A stretch of 64,000 nt of DNA from Oxalobacteraceae bacterium AB_14 (lineage in GTDB: Bacteria > Pseudomonadota > Gammaproteobacteria > Burkholderiales > Burkholderiaceae_D): the NCBI GenBank assembly GCA_000381565.1, contig KB906725.1, positions 1,121,785-1,185,784 of the forward strand, in the 5' to 3' direction. Below are positions 23,785 through 33,526 of the stretch, piece after piece. The notes beneath the pieces are model-generated. The model worked only from the letters and a program-made list of their open reading frames with translations, was not told the DNA's origin and ran no database searches. The first letter of the stretch is position 1. Each line of letters starts with the position of its first letter. The translations under genes and the position numbers were made by a program.

Positions 23785-26559
23785 ATGACCCCGTCCCTAC
23801 GCCGCACCATGCTGGCGGCTTCGATCGCCCTGTTGTCCGCCAGCGGCGCGCTGCACGCGGCCGAGCCGGCCAAGTCCGTCAAATCCGATATCGCCATCCC
23901 CGATATCCCGTACACCAGGTTCGTGCTGAAGAACGGCCTCACCGTGCTGGTCCATGAAGACCACAAGACGCCGGTGGTGGCGGTCAACACCTGGTACCAC
24001 GTCGGTTCCAAGAACGAGAAGGCCGGCAAGACCGGCTTCGCCCACCTGTTCGAACACCTGATGTTCAGCGGCAGCGACCACTTCAACCAGGGCACCTTCA
24101 TCAACGCCATGGAGCGCATCGGCGCGACCAACCTGAACGGCACCACCAATAGCGACCGCACCAATTACTTCGAGAACGTGCCGACCTCGATGCTGGACTA
24201 CACCCTGTTCGCCGAGAGCGACCGCATGGGCCACCTGCTCGGCGTGCTGGACCAGAAGAAGCTGGACCTGCAGCGCGGCGTGGTGCAGAACGAAAAGCGC
24301 CAGGGCGAGAACCGGCCCTACGGCGTGGCCTACCAGCTGCTGACCGAAAACACCTGGCCGGCCGGCCACCCGTATTCGTGGACCGTGATCGGCTCGATGA
24401 AGGACCTGGACGCGGCCTCGATGCCGGACGTGCAGGAATGGTTCAAGACCAACTACGGCCCCAACAATGTGACGCTGGTGCTGGCCGGCGACATCACGCC
24501 GGAACAGGCGCGCGAGAAGGTCGAGAAATACTACGGCGAGATCCCGGCCGGCCCGCCGCTGGCCAGGCATGAGGCGTGGATCGCCAAGCGCAGCGGCACC
24601 CACCGCGGCACCGTGCAGGACCGCGTGCCGCAGGCGCGCATCTACCGCGTGTGGAACGTGCCGGGCGCCAACACCGCGACCGAGCCGCTGCTGGACCTGG
24701 CCGCGCACGTGCTGGGCGGCGGCAAGACCTCGCGCTTCTACAAGCGCCTGGTCTACAAGGACCAGCTGGCCACCAGTGCCAGCGCCGGCAACGACTCGTC
24801 GGAAATCGCCGGCCAGTTCGACCTGACCCTGACCGCCCGTCCCGGCGTCGACACCCGCAAGCTGGAGCAGGCCGCCGACGAAGAGCTGCGCGCGCTGATG
24901 AAGTCCGGCCCCACCGCGGCCGAGCTGGAGATCGCCAAGACCGCGATGCTGGCGCGCTACACCCGCATCGTCGAGCGCGTCGGCGGCTTCGGCGGCAAGA
25001 GCGACCTGCTGGCCGCCTGCGCCACCTATACCGGCAACCCGGACTGCTACAAGGACTACCTGAAGGCGATCAAGGCGGCCACGCCGGCCGCCGTCAAGCT
25101 GGCCATGAACGAATGGCTGGCCGACGGCGACTACGTGCTGGACGTGCAACCGTTCCCGACCAACCTGTCCGCCGGCGCCAAGCTGGACCGCAGCGCGGCG
25201 CCGGCCCTGGGCCAGCCTGAATCGCTCAAGCTGCCGGCCATGCAGAGCGCCACCTTGTCGAACGGCTTGAAGGTGGTGCTGGCCGAGCGCCACAGCGCGC
25301 CGGTGGTCAACCTGTCGATGATGGTCGACGCCGGCTACGCGTCCGACTCGCAGGACCTGCCCGGCCTGGCCAGCCTGTCGCTGCGCATGCTGGAGGAGGG
25401 CACGCCGGCGCGCGGCTCGCTGAAGATCAGCGAAGAGTTCGAGGCGCTGGGCGCCGAGTACTCGGCCTACAGCAACCTGGACGGCGCCTTCGTCCAGCTC
25501 AACGCGCTCAAGGCCACGCTGCCGAAGGCGCTCGACATCTACGCCGACGTGCTGCTGCATCCGGCCTACGCGCAGAACGAGCTGGACCGCCTGAAGCAGG
25601 ACCGGCTGGCGGCGATCGCGCGCGAGAAGAGCAATCCGCAACTGATGGCGCTGCGCGTGATGCCGGGCCTGATCTACGGCCACGGCCATGCCTACGGCCT
25701 GCCGCTGACCGGCTCCGGCACCGAGGCCGCCGTGGCGCGCATCACCCGCGGCGACCTGGTCAAGTACCACCAGACCTGGTTCAAGCCCAACAACGCCACC
25801 CTGCTGGTGGTGGGCGACACCACGCTGGCCGAGATCACGCCGCTGCTGGAAAAGACCTTCGGCGGCTGGAAGGCCGGCGCGGTGCCGAAAAAGAACGTGG
25901 CCCAGGTCGCGCCGGCCAGCCAGCCGGTGGTCTACCTGATGGACAAGCCAGGCGCGCAGCAGAGCGTGATCTACGCCGCGCAACTGGCGCCGCCGCGCAA
26001 CGCGCCGGAAGCGGTGCCGCTGCAGGTGGTCAACAACATCTTCGGCGGCAGCTTCAGCTCGCGCATCAATATGAACCTGCGCGAAGACAAGCACTGGTCG
26101 TACGGCGTCAGCGCCGGCCTGCAGCCGGCCGTGGGCCAGCGCCTGTACCTGAGCACCTCGCCGGTGCAGACCGACAAGACCGGCGCGGCCTTGCAGGAAC
26201 TGGTGCAGGAGTACGCCAACATCGCCGGCGCCAAGCCGATCACCGCGGCCGAGCTGCGCAGCGCGCAGGAAAACGAAACCCTGCGCCTGCCGGGCTCGTT
26301 CGAGACCGCCGGCCAGCTGGCCGGCGCCTACGGCGCCATCCTGCAGTACAAGCTGCCGGCCGACTACTTCAACACCTTCACCGGCACCGTGCTGGCGATG
26401 ACGCCGGCGCAGGCCAACGCGCTGGCGGCGCGCGTCATCACGCCGGGCAAGCTGACCTGGCTGGTGGTGGGCGACCTGAGCAAGGTGGAAGCCGCTGTGC
26501 GCGCCCTGAACCTGGGCGAGGTGCGCAAGATCGACGCCGACGGCAAGCCGCTGCCCTAA
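23785..26559 (+). CDS. Secreted M16-family zinc peptidase, two-domain fusion
   Basis: The 924-residue protein has a signal peptide and two tandem M16 halves. The N-terminal half bears the inverted zinc motif HLFEHL (from residue 87) with the distal Glu in QNEKRQGE. The C-terminal half (from about residue 480) lacks it, having YASDSQDLPGLASLSLRML at that place. M16 enzymes close around and cut small peptides. A full-length pitrilysin-like fusion in one chain is common in Proteobacteria. The start at 23785 has GAGGAG upstream; the frame extending to 23716 crosses the preceding terminator. The 3' end faces the U32 gene 26 bp away. Confidence 0.92.
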   Translation: MTPSLRRTMLAASIALLSASGALHAAEPAKSVKSDIAIPDIPYTRFVLKNGLTVLVHEDHKTPVVAVNTWYHVGSKNEKAGKTGFAHLFEHLMFSGSDHFNQGTFINAMERIGATNLNGTTNSDRTNYFENVPTSMLDYTLFAESDRMGHLLGVLDQKKLDLQRGVVQNEKRQGENRPYGVAYQLLTENTWPAGHPYSWTVIGSMKDLDAASMPDVQEWFKTNYGPNNVTLVLAGDITPEQAREKVEKYYGEIPAGPPLARHEAWIAKRSGTHRGTVQDRVPQARIYRVWNVPGANTATEPLLDLAAHVLGGGKTSRFYKRLVYKDQLATSASAGNDSSEIAGQFDLTLTARPGVDTRKLEQAADEELRALMKSGPTAAELEIAKTAMLARYTRIVERVGGFGGKSDLLAACATYTGNPDCYKDYLKAIKAATPAAVKLAMNEWLADGDYVLDVQPFPTNLSAGAKLDRSAAPALGQPESLKLPAMQSATLSNGLKVVLAERHSAPVVNLSMMVDAGYASDSQDLPGLASLSLRMLEEGTPARGSLKISEEFEALGAEYSAYSNLDGAFVQLNALKATLPKALDIYADVLLHPAYAQNELDRLKQDRLAAIAREKSNPQLMALRVMPGLIYGHGHAYGLPLTGSGTEAAVARITRGDLVKYHQTWFKPNNATLLVVGDTTLAEITPLLEKTFGGWKAGAVPKKNVAQVAPASQPVVYLMDKPGAQQSVIYAAQLAPPRNAPEAVPLQVVNNIFGGSFSSRINMNLREDKHWSYGVSAGLQPAVGQRLYLSTSPVQTDKTGAALQELVQEYANIAGAKPITAAELRSAQENETLRLPGSFETAGQLAGAYGAILQYKLPADYFNTFTGTVLAMTPAQANALAARVITPGKLTWLVVGDLSKVEAAVRALNLGEVRKIDADGKPLP

Positions 26560-26584
26560 GCGCCGCAGGCCGGGGCGCGGCCGG

Positions 26585-27943
26585 CTACAGGTAGCGCGCC
26601 AGCAGCGCCCGGTCCAGCGCCGGGTCGAGTTCGATGCGCACGAAGTGGCCGCTGCCGGGCGCCACCGCGATGTCGGCGCCGTCGTCGGCGCGCATGCGCG
26701 TCAGCGTGATGTCGCGGTTGCCGCCGGGATGGATCACCTCGATCCGGTCGCCGACCGCGAAGCGGTTCTTGACCTCGACCCTGGCCCAGCCGTCCTGCAC
26801 GTCCAGCACGTCGCCGACGTACTGGCTGCGCTCGGCCTCCGAGGCGCCGCGCATATAGTTCTGGTGCGCCTGGGTGTGGTGGCGCTGGTAAAAGCCGTCG
26901 GTGTAGCCGCGGTTGGCCAGCCCTTGCAGCTGGCCCAGCAGGCCGATGTCGAACGGCCGTCCGGCCACCGCGTCGTCGATCGCCTGGCGGTAGACCTGGG
27001 CCGTGCGCGCCGCGTAGTACAGCGACTTGGTGCGGCCCTCGACCTTGAGCGAGGTGACGCCGATCCTGACCAGCCGCTCGATGTGCTCGACCGCGCGCAA
27101 GTCCTTGGAATTCATGATGTAGGTGCCGTGCTCGTCCTCCAGGATGGGCATCAGCTGGCCCGGCCGTTCGGCTTCCTCGATCAGGTAGGGCTGGTCGGCC
27201 AGCGGGTGGCGCGGCTGCTGGTGCAGCGACGACCACGGACGGTTGGCGTCCTCCAGCGCCTGCTGGAAATGCAGCGGGATGATCTGCGTCGGCCCGAGGT
27301 CGCCGCTGGCGTCCTCAAAGGCCGGCTGCACCTGGTAGTCCCAGCGGCAGGAATTGGTGCACGTGCCCTGGTTGGGATCGCGGTGGTTGAAGTAGCCCGA
27401 CAGCAGGCAGCGGCCCGAATAGGCGATGCACAGCGCGCCGTGCACGAACACTTCGAGCTCCATCTCCGGGCAGCGCTGGCGGATTTCCTCGATCTCGTCG
27501 AGCGACAGTTCGCGCGACAGGATCACCCGCGTCAGCCCCATGCGGTGCCAGAACTTGACGTCGGCCCAGTTGACCGCGTTGGCCTGCACCGACAGGTGCA
27601 CCGGCAGCTCCGGCCATTTGTCGCGCACCATCATGATCAGGCCGGGATCGGCCATGATCAGGGCGTCGGGCTGCATCGCGATCACCGGCGCCATGTCGTG
27701 CAGGTAGGTCTTGAGCTTGGCGTTGTGGGCGAAGATGTTGGACGCCACGAAGAATTGCTTGCCACGCGCGTGGGCGCCGTCTATGCCTTCCTGCAGCGCC
27801 TGCAGGGTCGAGAAGTCGTTGTTGCGCACGCGCAGGCTGTAGCGCGGCTGGCCGGCGTAGACGGCGTCGGCGCCGAAGTCGAAGGCGGCGTGCATCTTGG
27901 CCAGCGAGCCGGCGGGGAGGAGGAGTTCGGGAGCTTTGAGCAT
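26585..27943 (-). CDS. U32 family protein, TrhP/YegQ-like tRNA hydroxylation
   Basis: The 452-residue protein matches E. coli YegQ (TrhP) in ELLLPAGSLAKMHAAFDFGADAVY-type N-terminus, MADPGLI, and the four-Cys pattern GALCIAYSGRC, GTCTNSCRWDY, which binds an iron-sulfur cluster. A later segment has DLRAVEHIERL and KVEGRTKSLYY, and the C-terminal beta-domain starts around RNRFAVGDR. TrhP family proteins use prephenate to hydroxylate uridine 34 in tRNAs. The old name, U32 peptidase, is misleading here. Convergent with the M16 gene; a 213-bp gap follows to the GH43 gene. Confidence 0.9.
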   Translation of the reverse strand: MLKAPELLLPAGSLAKMHAAFDFGADAVYAGQPRYSLRVRNNDFSTLQALQEGIDGAHARGKQFFVASNIFAHNAKLKTYLHDMAPVIAMQPDALIMADPGLIMMVRDKWPELPVHLSVQANAVNWADVKFWHRMGLTRVILSRELSLDEIEEIRQRCPEMELEVFVHGALCIAYSGRCLLSGYFNHRDPNQGTCTNSCRWDYQVQPAFEDASGDLGPTQIIPLHFQQALEDANRPWSSLHQQPRHPLADQPYLIEEAERPGQLMPILEDEHGTYIMNSKDLRAVEHIERLVRIGVTSLKVEGRTKSLYYAARTAQVYRQAIDDAVAGRPFDIGLLGQLQGLANRGYTDGFYQRHHTQAHQNYMRGASEAERSQYVGDVLDVQDGWARVEVKNRFAVGDRIEVIHPGGNRDITLTRMRADDGADIAVAPGSGHFVRIELDPALDRALLARYL

Positions 27944-28156
27944 GGCACTTGGGCAAAAGTTGCACAGTCTAGGCCGGCCGCCGCCGCATTTCCTTGTCCC
28001 AGATCAAAATTTTCCGGATGGGCTCACCAGGCCGGACCGATACCTAAGCGCGTATCGGCGGCGCTGAAAATGTGATTGGAGGGATTTTCATTCGCCCCGT
28101 AGCATGCGATGAAAACATAACGAGAAGTGCCCCTCAATCGCACACCGGAGACAACC

Positions 28157-29680
28157 ATGAAGCATCTACTGTCCTGCATGGCCATGCTGCTCAGCCTGGC
28201 CTGTTCAGCCTTTTCCGCGCACGCCGCCATCACTATGAACACCAGCGTGCAATACAAGATCAGGAACGTCAACAGCGGCCTGGTGCTGGGGATAGCCGGC
28301 GCCAGCCAGGCCGCCGGTTCCAAGGTGGTCCAGTGGGCCGACAACGGCACCGCCGACCATCTGTGGCACTTCATGCCGATGGGGAACGGCCAGTACAACA
28401 TCGAGAACATGCTGACACATCAGGTGCTGGGGGTGGCCAACGCCGGCACCGCCGACGGCGCGCAAATCGTCCAGTGGGCCGACAACGGCACCAGCGATCA
28501 CCTGTGGACCGTCACCCAGGCCGCCAGCGGCAACTTCCTGATCCAGAACGTCAACAGCGGCAAGTACCTGGAGGTGTACCAGGCCAGCAACCTGAACACC
28601 GCCACCATCGACCAGTGGGCGTCGACCGGCTGCACCTGCCAGGAATGGCAGCTGGTCAACACCAAGACCAGCCCCTACCCGGCGCCGCGCGCCGTCAGCG
28701 GCGACGGCATCTTCGTCCACGACCCCTACATGCTGCGTGACGCCGGCGGCAAGTACTGGCTGTACGGCAGCCACCAGACGCTGGCCACCTCGACCGACCT
28801 GAATACCTTCACGCCCTACACCAGCTGCACCGCCACCCAGATGGGCGGCTATGCGCCGAACTGCCCGCCGATCGGGCCGGACTTCAGTTCCTGGAGCGGC
28901 CTGCAGACGCCGAAGGGCTGGAACAGCGGCGCCAACACCGACATCTGGGCGCCCAGCCTGCTGCTGGCGAACGGCACCTACTACCAGTACTACTCGATTC
29001 CCTACCTGCCCAGTTCGGGCGCCGAGGCGGTGATCGGCGTCGCCACCAGCAGCGCGCCGCAGGGGCCGTGGACCGAGCGCGGCTTCGTCACCAAGTCCTG
29101 GACCAGCACCACCACCGCGCCGCCGTCCGGCTTCACGGCGACCACCGACAACGCGATCGATCCGGCGCCGTTCACCGACGCCAGCGGCAACTGGTGGATG
29201 GCCTGGGGCTCGTGGACCGACGGCACCCACCTGATGCAGCTCAATCCCGCCACCGGCCTGAAGTCGACCACCAACACCACGGTCTACACGCTGGCGCGGC
29301 GCGGCGCGCCGACCTCGGCCGAGGAAGGCCCGTTCATCTACTACTACAACGGCTACTATTATTATTTCGCGCCGATCAACGCCTGCTGCAGCAGCAGCTC
29401 GCCTTACCGCACCATCGTCGGCCGCTCGACCAGCGTGACCGGGCCGTATGTCGACCGCGGCGGCGTCGCGCTGACCGCCGGCGGCGGCACGATACTGCTC
29501 AGCACCCACGGCAACGTCATCGGGCCGGGCGGCGGCAGCGTGTTCACCGACGCCGGCCACAGCAACCGGCCGACCTTCGTCTATCACTACTACGACGGCA
29601 ACAACAACGGCCGGCCTACGCTGGGCGTCAACCCGCTCGGCTTCACCAGCGACGGCTGGCCTTATGTGATGGCGAACTAA
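28157..29680 (+). CDS. Secreted ricin-lectin/GH43 arabinanase
   Basis: The 507-residue protein has a signal peptide (CMAMLLSLACSAFSAHA) and an N-terminal ricin-type beta-trefoil. Its three repeats contain KVVQWADNGTADHLW, QIVQWADNGTSDHLW and a variant with DQWAS. From about residue 175 a GH43 five-blade propeller follows, with VHDPYML (catalytic Asp), NAIDPAPF (second Asp) and SAEEGPFIYYY (catalytic Glu). This layout fits endo-1,5-alpha-L-arabinanases that cut the arabinan side chains of pectin. The stop is 10 bp from the end of the convergent acetyltransferase gene. No other pectin genes lie near it. Confidence 0.88.
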   Translation: MKHLLSCMAMLLSLACSAFSAHAAITMNTSVQYKIRNVNSGLVLGIAGASQAAGSKVVQWADNGTADHLWHFMPMGNGQYNIENMLTHQVLGVANAGTADGAQIVQWADNGTSDHLWTVTQAASGNFLIQNVNSGKYLEVYQASNLNTATIDQWASTGCTCQEWQLVNTKTSPYPAPRAVSGDGIFVHDPYMLRDAGGKYWLYGSHQTLATSTDLNTFTPYTSCTATQMGGYAPNCPPIGPDFSSWSGLQTPKGWNSGANTDIWAPSLLLANGTYYQYYSIPYLPSSGAEAVIGVATSSAPQGPWTERGFVTKSWTSTTTAPPSGFTATTDNAIDPAPFTDASGNWWMAWGSWTDGTHLMQLNPATGLKSTTNTTVYTLARRGAPTSAEEGPFIYYYNGYYYYFAPINACCSSSSPYRTIVGRSTSVTGPYVDRGGVALTAGGGTILLSTHGNVIGPGGGSVFTDAGHSNRPTFVYHYYDGNNNGRPTLGVNPLGFTSDGWPYVMAN

Positions 29681-29689
29681 GCCGGCGGC

Positions 29690-32368
29690 CTACAGCGTCT
29701 TGCTGCACAGCCGGAAGTCGGGATCGTCCTCGTAGGGGCGGATCTGGAAACCCAGGCTGGCCATCAGCTTGAGCATGCCGCTGTTCTTGCACAGCACCAG
29801 GCCGTCGATCTCGCTCAGGCCCTTGTCGCGCGCCACGTCCATGATGCCCAGCATCAGCCGCGTGCCCAGGCCCTGGCCGCTGTAGCGGTCGTCCACCAGC
29901 AGTGAGAATTCGCAGCTGCTCAGGTCCGGATTGGCGATGTAGCGCGACACGCCGATGATGCTGTCGGTCTCGACGAAATCGCCGTCCGGGCCCGGCGCGC
30001 GCTGGGTCAGCACCGCCACCAGCGCCATCTCGCGGTCGTAGTCGATCAGCGTGTAGCGCGCCAGCATCGGCACCGACAGCTCGCGCAGCGAGGAGGCGAA
30101 GCGGTAGTAGCGCGACTTCTCCGACAGCCCGCGCACCAGCTCCTGCAGCATCGAGGCGTCGTCCGGCTGCACCGGGCGCAGCGTGTACTGGCCGCCGCCG
30201 CGCATCGGCCACTCCTGGGTGTAGCTGGACGGGTAGGGCAGGATCGCCAGGTGGCTGTAGCCGTGCGCCGACGGCGGCGCGGCGTCGATCACGATGCGGG
30301 CGTCGACCGCCAGCGCGCCGTGCTCGTCGACGATCAGCGGGTTGATGTCCATCTCGCGCAGCTGCGGCAGCGCGCACACCATCTCCGATACCCGCAGCAG
30401 CATCTGCTCGACCGCTTCCCGCTGCACCGGCGGCGCGCCGCGCCATTCGCCCAGCATCCCGGCCGAGCGCGTGCGGCCGATCAGGCGCTGCGCCAGGAAC
30501 AGGTTGAGCGGCGGCAGCTCGACCGCGCGGTCGTTGATCAGCTCGATCATCGTGCCGCCGGCGCCGAAGGTGATCGCCGGCCCGAACAGCTGGTCGGTGA
30601 CGACGCCGATGTACAGCTCGCGGCCGTTGCGCTTGCCGGCCATCTTCTGCACCGTGACGCCGTTGATGCGCGCCGCCGGCAGCAGGCGGCGCACGGTGGC
30701 CATCATGTCGCCGTGGGCGTCGCGCACGGCGGCGGCGTTGAGCAGGTTGAGCACCACGCCCTGCACCTCGGACTTGTGGGAGATGTCGGGCGAATCGATC
30801 TTCAGCGCCACCGGGTAGCCCAGCTGGCTGGCGATCAGCATCGCCTCGCCGGCGCTGCGCGCCAATATCGTCTGCGTGATCGGGATGTGGAAGGCCGCCA
30901 GCAGCGCCTTCGATTCCATCTCGGTGAGCACCTTGCGGCGCTCGGCCAGCACGCCCTCGATCAGCAGGCGGGCGCCGTCCAGGTCGGGCTCGGCCAGCTG
31001 CGACAGCGGCGGCGGGGTCTGGTGCAGCAGCTGCTGGTTCTGGTAGAACGAGGCGATGTTGGAAAAGCCGTCGACCGCCGCTTCCGGCGTGCGGAAGGTG
31101 GCCACGCCGGCGGCGTTGAGCAGCTGGCGCGCCTCGGCCACCTGGCGGTCGCCCATCCAGCAGGTCAGCAGCGGCTTGCCGAGGCCGGCGTTGAGGGCGC
31201 CGACCGCCTGCGCCACCGCCGCCGGATCGCCGCTCAGCTTGGGCGAATAAATCACCAGGATGCCGTCCACCTGGCTGTCGTGGCCGCAGGCCTGGACCGC
31301 CGCGCCGAAGGCGGCGGCGTCGGCCTCCTCGGTCAGGTCGAGCAGGTTGGCCAGGGTGGCGTGCGGCGGCAGCGACGGCGCCAGCGCCTGCGCGCCGGCC
31401 TCGGACAAGGTCGCCAGTTGCAGGCCCAGCTCGGCGATCCAGTCGGCCGCCAGCACGCCGGGGCCGCCGCCGTTGGTGACCACCGCCAGCCGCGGCCCGA
31501 CCGGACGGTAGCGCGAGGCCAGGCACTTGGCGGCCGAGAACAGCTGCACGAAGGTTTTCACCCGCACCGCGCCGGTGCGGCGCAGCGCGGCGTCGAACAC
31601 CTCGTCGCTGGCGACGATGGCGCCGGAGTGGGTCAGCGCCGCCTGCGAGGCGGCCGCCACCTTGCCGGCCTTGAGCACCACCACCGGCTTGGTGTTGGCG
31701 GCGCCGCGCAGCGCCGACAGGAAGCGGCGGGCGTCGGTCACGCCCTCCATGTAGATGACGATGCTTTGCGTGGCCGGATCGGTGGCCAGGAAGTCCAGCG
31801 TCTGCGCCAGGTCGACCGCGGTGTTGGCGCCCAGCGAGACCACGGTGGAAAAGCCCACCGCGTTCTGGCTGCCCCAGTCGAGGATGGCCGAGGTCAGCGC
31901 GCCCGATTGCGAGATCAGCGCCAGGCTGCCCGGCTCGGCCAGCTGGCCGGCCACGCTGGCGTTGAGGTGCAGGCGCGGCCGCTGGTAGCCCAGGCAGTTC
32001 GGCCCCAGCAGGTGGATGCCGTGCTTGCGGGCGATGCCGTGCAGCTCCCTGGCTTGCGCGCCGTCGACGCCGGTCGACAGGATCAGCGCGGCGCGGCACT
32101 GGATGCGGCCGGCCACTTCCAGCGCGAAGCTCAGCTCGTCGTTGGGCAGGGCGATCACGGCCAGGTCGGCGCGCGAGTGGGCCAGGTCGGCCAGGGTGCC
32201 GCTCATGCCGACGTCGAGATAGGTCACCGGCCCGGTGTAGCCGCCTTGCTCGAGCTGGGCGCGGATGCCGCGGCCGTAGCAGGTCTGGCTGTCGGGCTGC
32301 TCGGCCTTGCCGGCGAACACCACGATGGACTTGGGGGAGAACAGCGGCGTCAGGTAGTGGTTTTCCAT
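29690..32368 (-). CDS. Protein lysine acetyltransferase, Pat/PatZ-like
   Basis: The 892-residue protein joins an ADP-forming acyl-CoA synthetase-like part to a GNAT domain. Order: CoA-binding (residues 1-130, SPKSIVVFAGK), succinyl-CoA-ligase-like (about 150-300, LISQSGALTSAIL), an ATP-grasp region (about 480-700, ALKIDSPDISHKSEVQGVVLN), then GNAT (about 730-892, YSGQGLGTRLM). In E. coli and Salmonella, Pat acetylates acetyl-CoA synthetase and other enzymes. The deacetylase gene lies 18 bp upstream on the same strand, so writer and eraser are probably one transcript. Confidence 0.9.
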   Translation of the reverse strand: MENHYLTPLFSPKSIVVFAGKAEQPDSQTCYGRGIRAQLEQGGYTGPVTYLDVGMSGTLADLAHSRADLAVIALPNDELSFALEVAGRIQCRAALILSTGVDGAQARELHGIARKHGIHLLGPNCLGYQRPRLHLNASVAGQLAEPGSLALISQSGALTSAILDWGSQNAVGFSTVVSLGANTAVDLAQTLDFLATDPATQSIVIYMEGVTDARRFLSALRGAANTKPVVVLKAGKVAAASQAALTHSGAIVASDEVFDAALRRTGAVRVKTFVQLFSAAKCLASRYRPVGPRLAVVTNGGGPGVLAADWIAELGLQLATLSEAGAQALAPSLPPHATLANLLDLTEEADAAAFGAAVQACGHDSQVDGILVIYSPKLSGDPAAVAQAVGALNAGLGKPLLTCWMGDRQVAEARQLLNAAGVATFRTPEAAVDGFSNIASFYQNQQLLHQTPPPLSQLAEPDLDGARLLIEGVLAERRKVLTEMESKALLAAFHIPITQTILARSAGEAMLIASQLGYPVALKIDSPDISHKSEVQGVVLNLLNAAAVRDAHGDMMATVRRLLPAARINGVTVQKMAGKRNGRELYIGVVTDQLFGPAITFGAGGTMIELINDRAVELPPLNLFLAQRLIGRTRSAGMLGEWRGAPPVQREAVEQMLLRVSEMVCALPQLREMDINPLIVDEHGALAVDARIVIDAAPPSAHGYSHLAILPYPSSYTQEWPMRGGGQYTLRPVQPDDASMLQELVRGLSEKSRYYRFASSLRELSVPMLARYTLIDYDREMALVAVLTQRAPGPDGDFVETDSIIGVSRYIANPDLSSCEFSLLVDDRYSGQGLGTRLMLGIMDVARDKGLSEIDGLVLCKNSGMLKLMASLGFQIRPYEDDPDFRLCSKTL

Positions 32369-32386
32369 GGATGCTTTCGTGAGGGC

Positions 32387-33316
32387 TTAGTCGTCCATGC
32401 CCAGCAGGACCTTGACGTGGGCGGCGGCGCTGCGCGCCAGCGACGACAGCTCGTAGCCGCCTTCCAGGCAGGAGACGATGCGGCCCTGGCTGTGGCGCGC
32501 GGCGAGCGCGACGATTTGTTTGGTGATCCACGCATAGTCCGCCTCGACCAGGCCGAGGTTGCCCATGTCGTCGTCGCGGTGGCCGTCGAAGCCGGCCGAG
32601 ATGAAGATCAGCTGCGGGCGGAAGCGCTCCAGCGCCGGCAGCCAGTGCTCGCTCACGGCCTGGCGCATCAGCTCGCCGCCCGAGCGGGCCGGCAGCGCCA
32701 CGTTGACCATGTTGGCGCCGCGCGGCGTGTTGCCGCAGAACGGGTACAGCTTGTCCTCGAAGATGGAGCACATCAGCACGCGCCCGTCGTCGCGCAGGAT
32801 GTCCTCGCTGCCGTTGCCGTGGTGGACGTCGAAATCGACCAGCGCCACCCGCTCCAGCCCGTGCACATTGAGCGCGTGGCGGATGCCGACCGCGACATTG
32901 TTGAAGAAGCAGAAGCCGCCGGCGGCCGCGTACTCGGCGTGGTGGCCGGGCGGACGCACATTGCAGAAAGCGGTGCCGGCGCCCCCGGTCAGCACCAGGT
33001 CGGTGGCCAGCACGGCCGCGCCGGCGGCGCGCAACGCGGCCCGGTAGGTGTGCGGGTTCATGCTGGTGTCCGGGTCCACCTGCACCGTGCCCTCCCTGGG
33101 CGACTGCGCGGCGATGCTGTGGATGTACAGGCTGGAGTGCGCCTGCGCCAGCTGCTGCTCGGTGGCCAGCGGCGCCTCGCACGGCTGCATGAAGTCGAGC
33201 AGGCCCTTGATCAGCAGCATGTCGTTGACCGCGCCGATGCGCTCCGGGCATTCGGGATGCTGGTCGCCCATGGCGTGTTTCAGGCAATCCGGGTGCGAGA
33301 TGTAGGCGGGCAGCAT
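32387..33316 (-). CDS. Histone-deacetylase-family protein (class II-like)
   Basis: The 309-residue protein carries the zinc and catalytic residues of the arginase/deacetylase fold: PGHHAE (His125-126), DFDVHHGNG (Asp161, Asp163, His165) and AGFDGH (Asp244), plus GGYELSSL near the end. Bacterial members remove acetyl groups from lysines or small amines such as acetoin or polyamines. Because it directly precedes a Pat-type acetyltransferase, protein lysine deacetylation is the favoured role. It is the first gene of the pair; a 210-bp divergent region separates it from the S12 hydrolase. Confidence 0.9.
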   Translation of the reverse strand: MLPAYISHPDCLKHAMGDQHPECPERIGAVNDMLLIKGLLDFMQPCEAPLATEQQLAQAHSSLYIHSIAAQSPREGTVQVDPDTSMNPHTYRAALRAAGAAVLATDLVLTGGAGTAFCNVRPPGHHAEYAAAGGFCFFNNVAVGIRHALNVHGLERVALVDFDVHHGNGSEDILRDDGRVLMCSIFEDKLYPFCGNTPRGANMVNVALPARSGGELMRQAVSEHWLPALERFRPQLIFISAGFDGHRDDDMGNLGLVEADYAWITKQIVALAARHSQGRIVSCLEGGYELSSLARSAAAHVKVLLGMDD

Positions 33317-33526
33317 CGTGGCCTTGGTGTGCGTTGACGAAGATGTAAGGAATATAGCTTGAATCGAGTGTAATGAGCGCTATCAATTTTTTCGTTGATC
33401 CAAGTCAAAGTCTTCCCGCTGAAACGTGCTTTCGCGCTGTAACTGGCAAATCTTGACGCTGCACTCCCACCTTGAATGCCGTGCTATTATTTTTGCAATC
33501 TTTCCCATCCCCACGTAGGAAGTTCC

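Noticed and set aside
26585..27943. Reading the U32 protein as a collagen-type peptidase
   Set aside because: Its four-Cys pattern and length match the TrhP/YegQ tRNA-hydroxylation branch.
29643..33386. A 1247-codon open frame spanning the acetyltransferase and deacetylase genes
   Set aside because: It is a shifted frame of two genes with clear catalytic motifs and codes for low-complexity Arg/Gly/Pro sequence.
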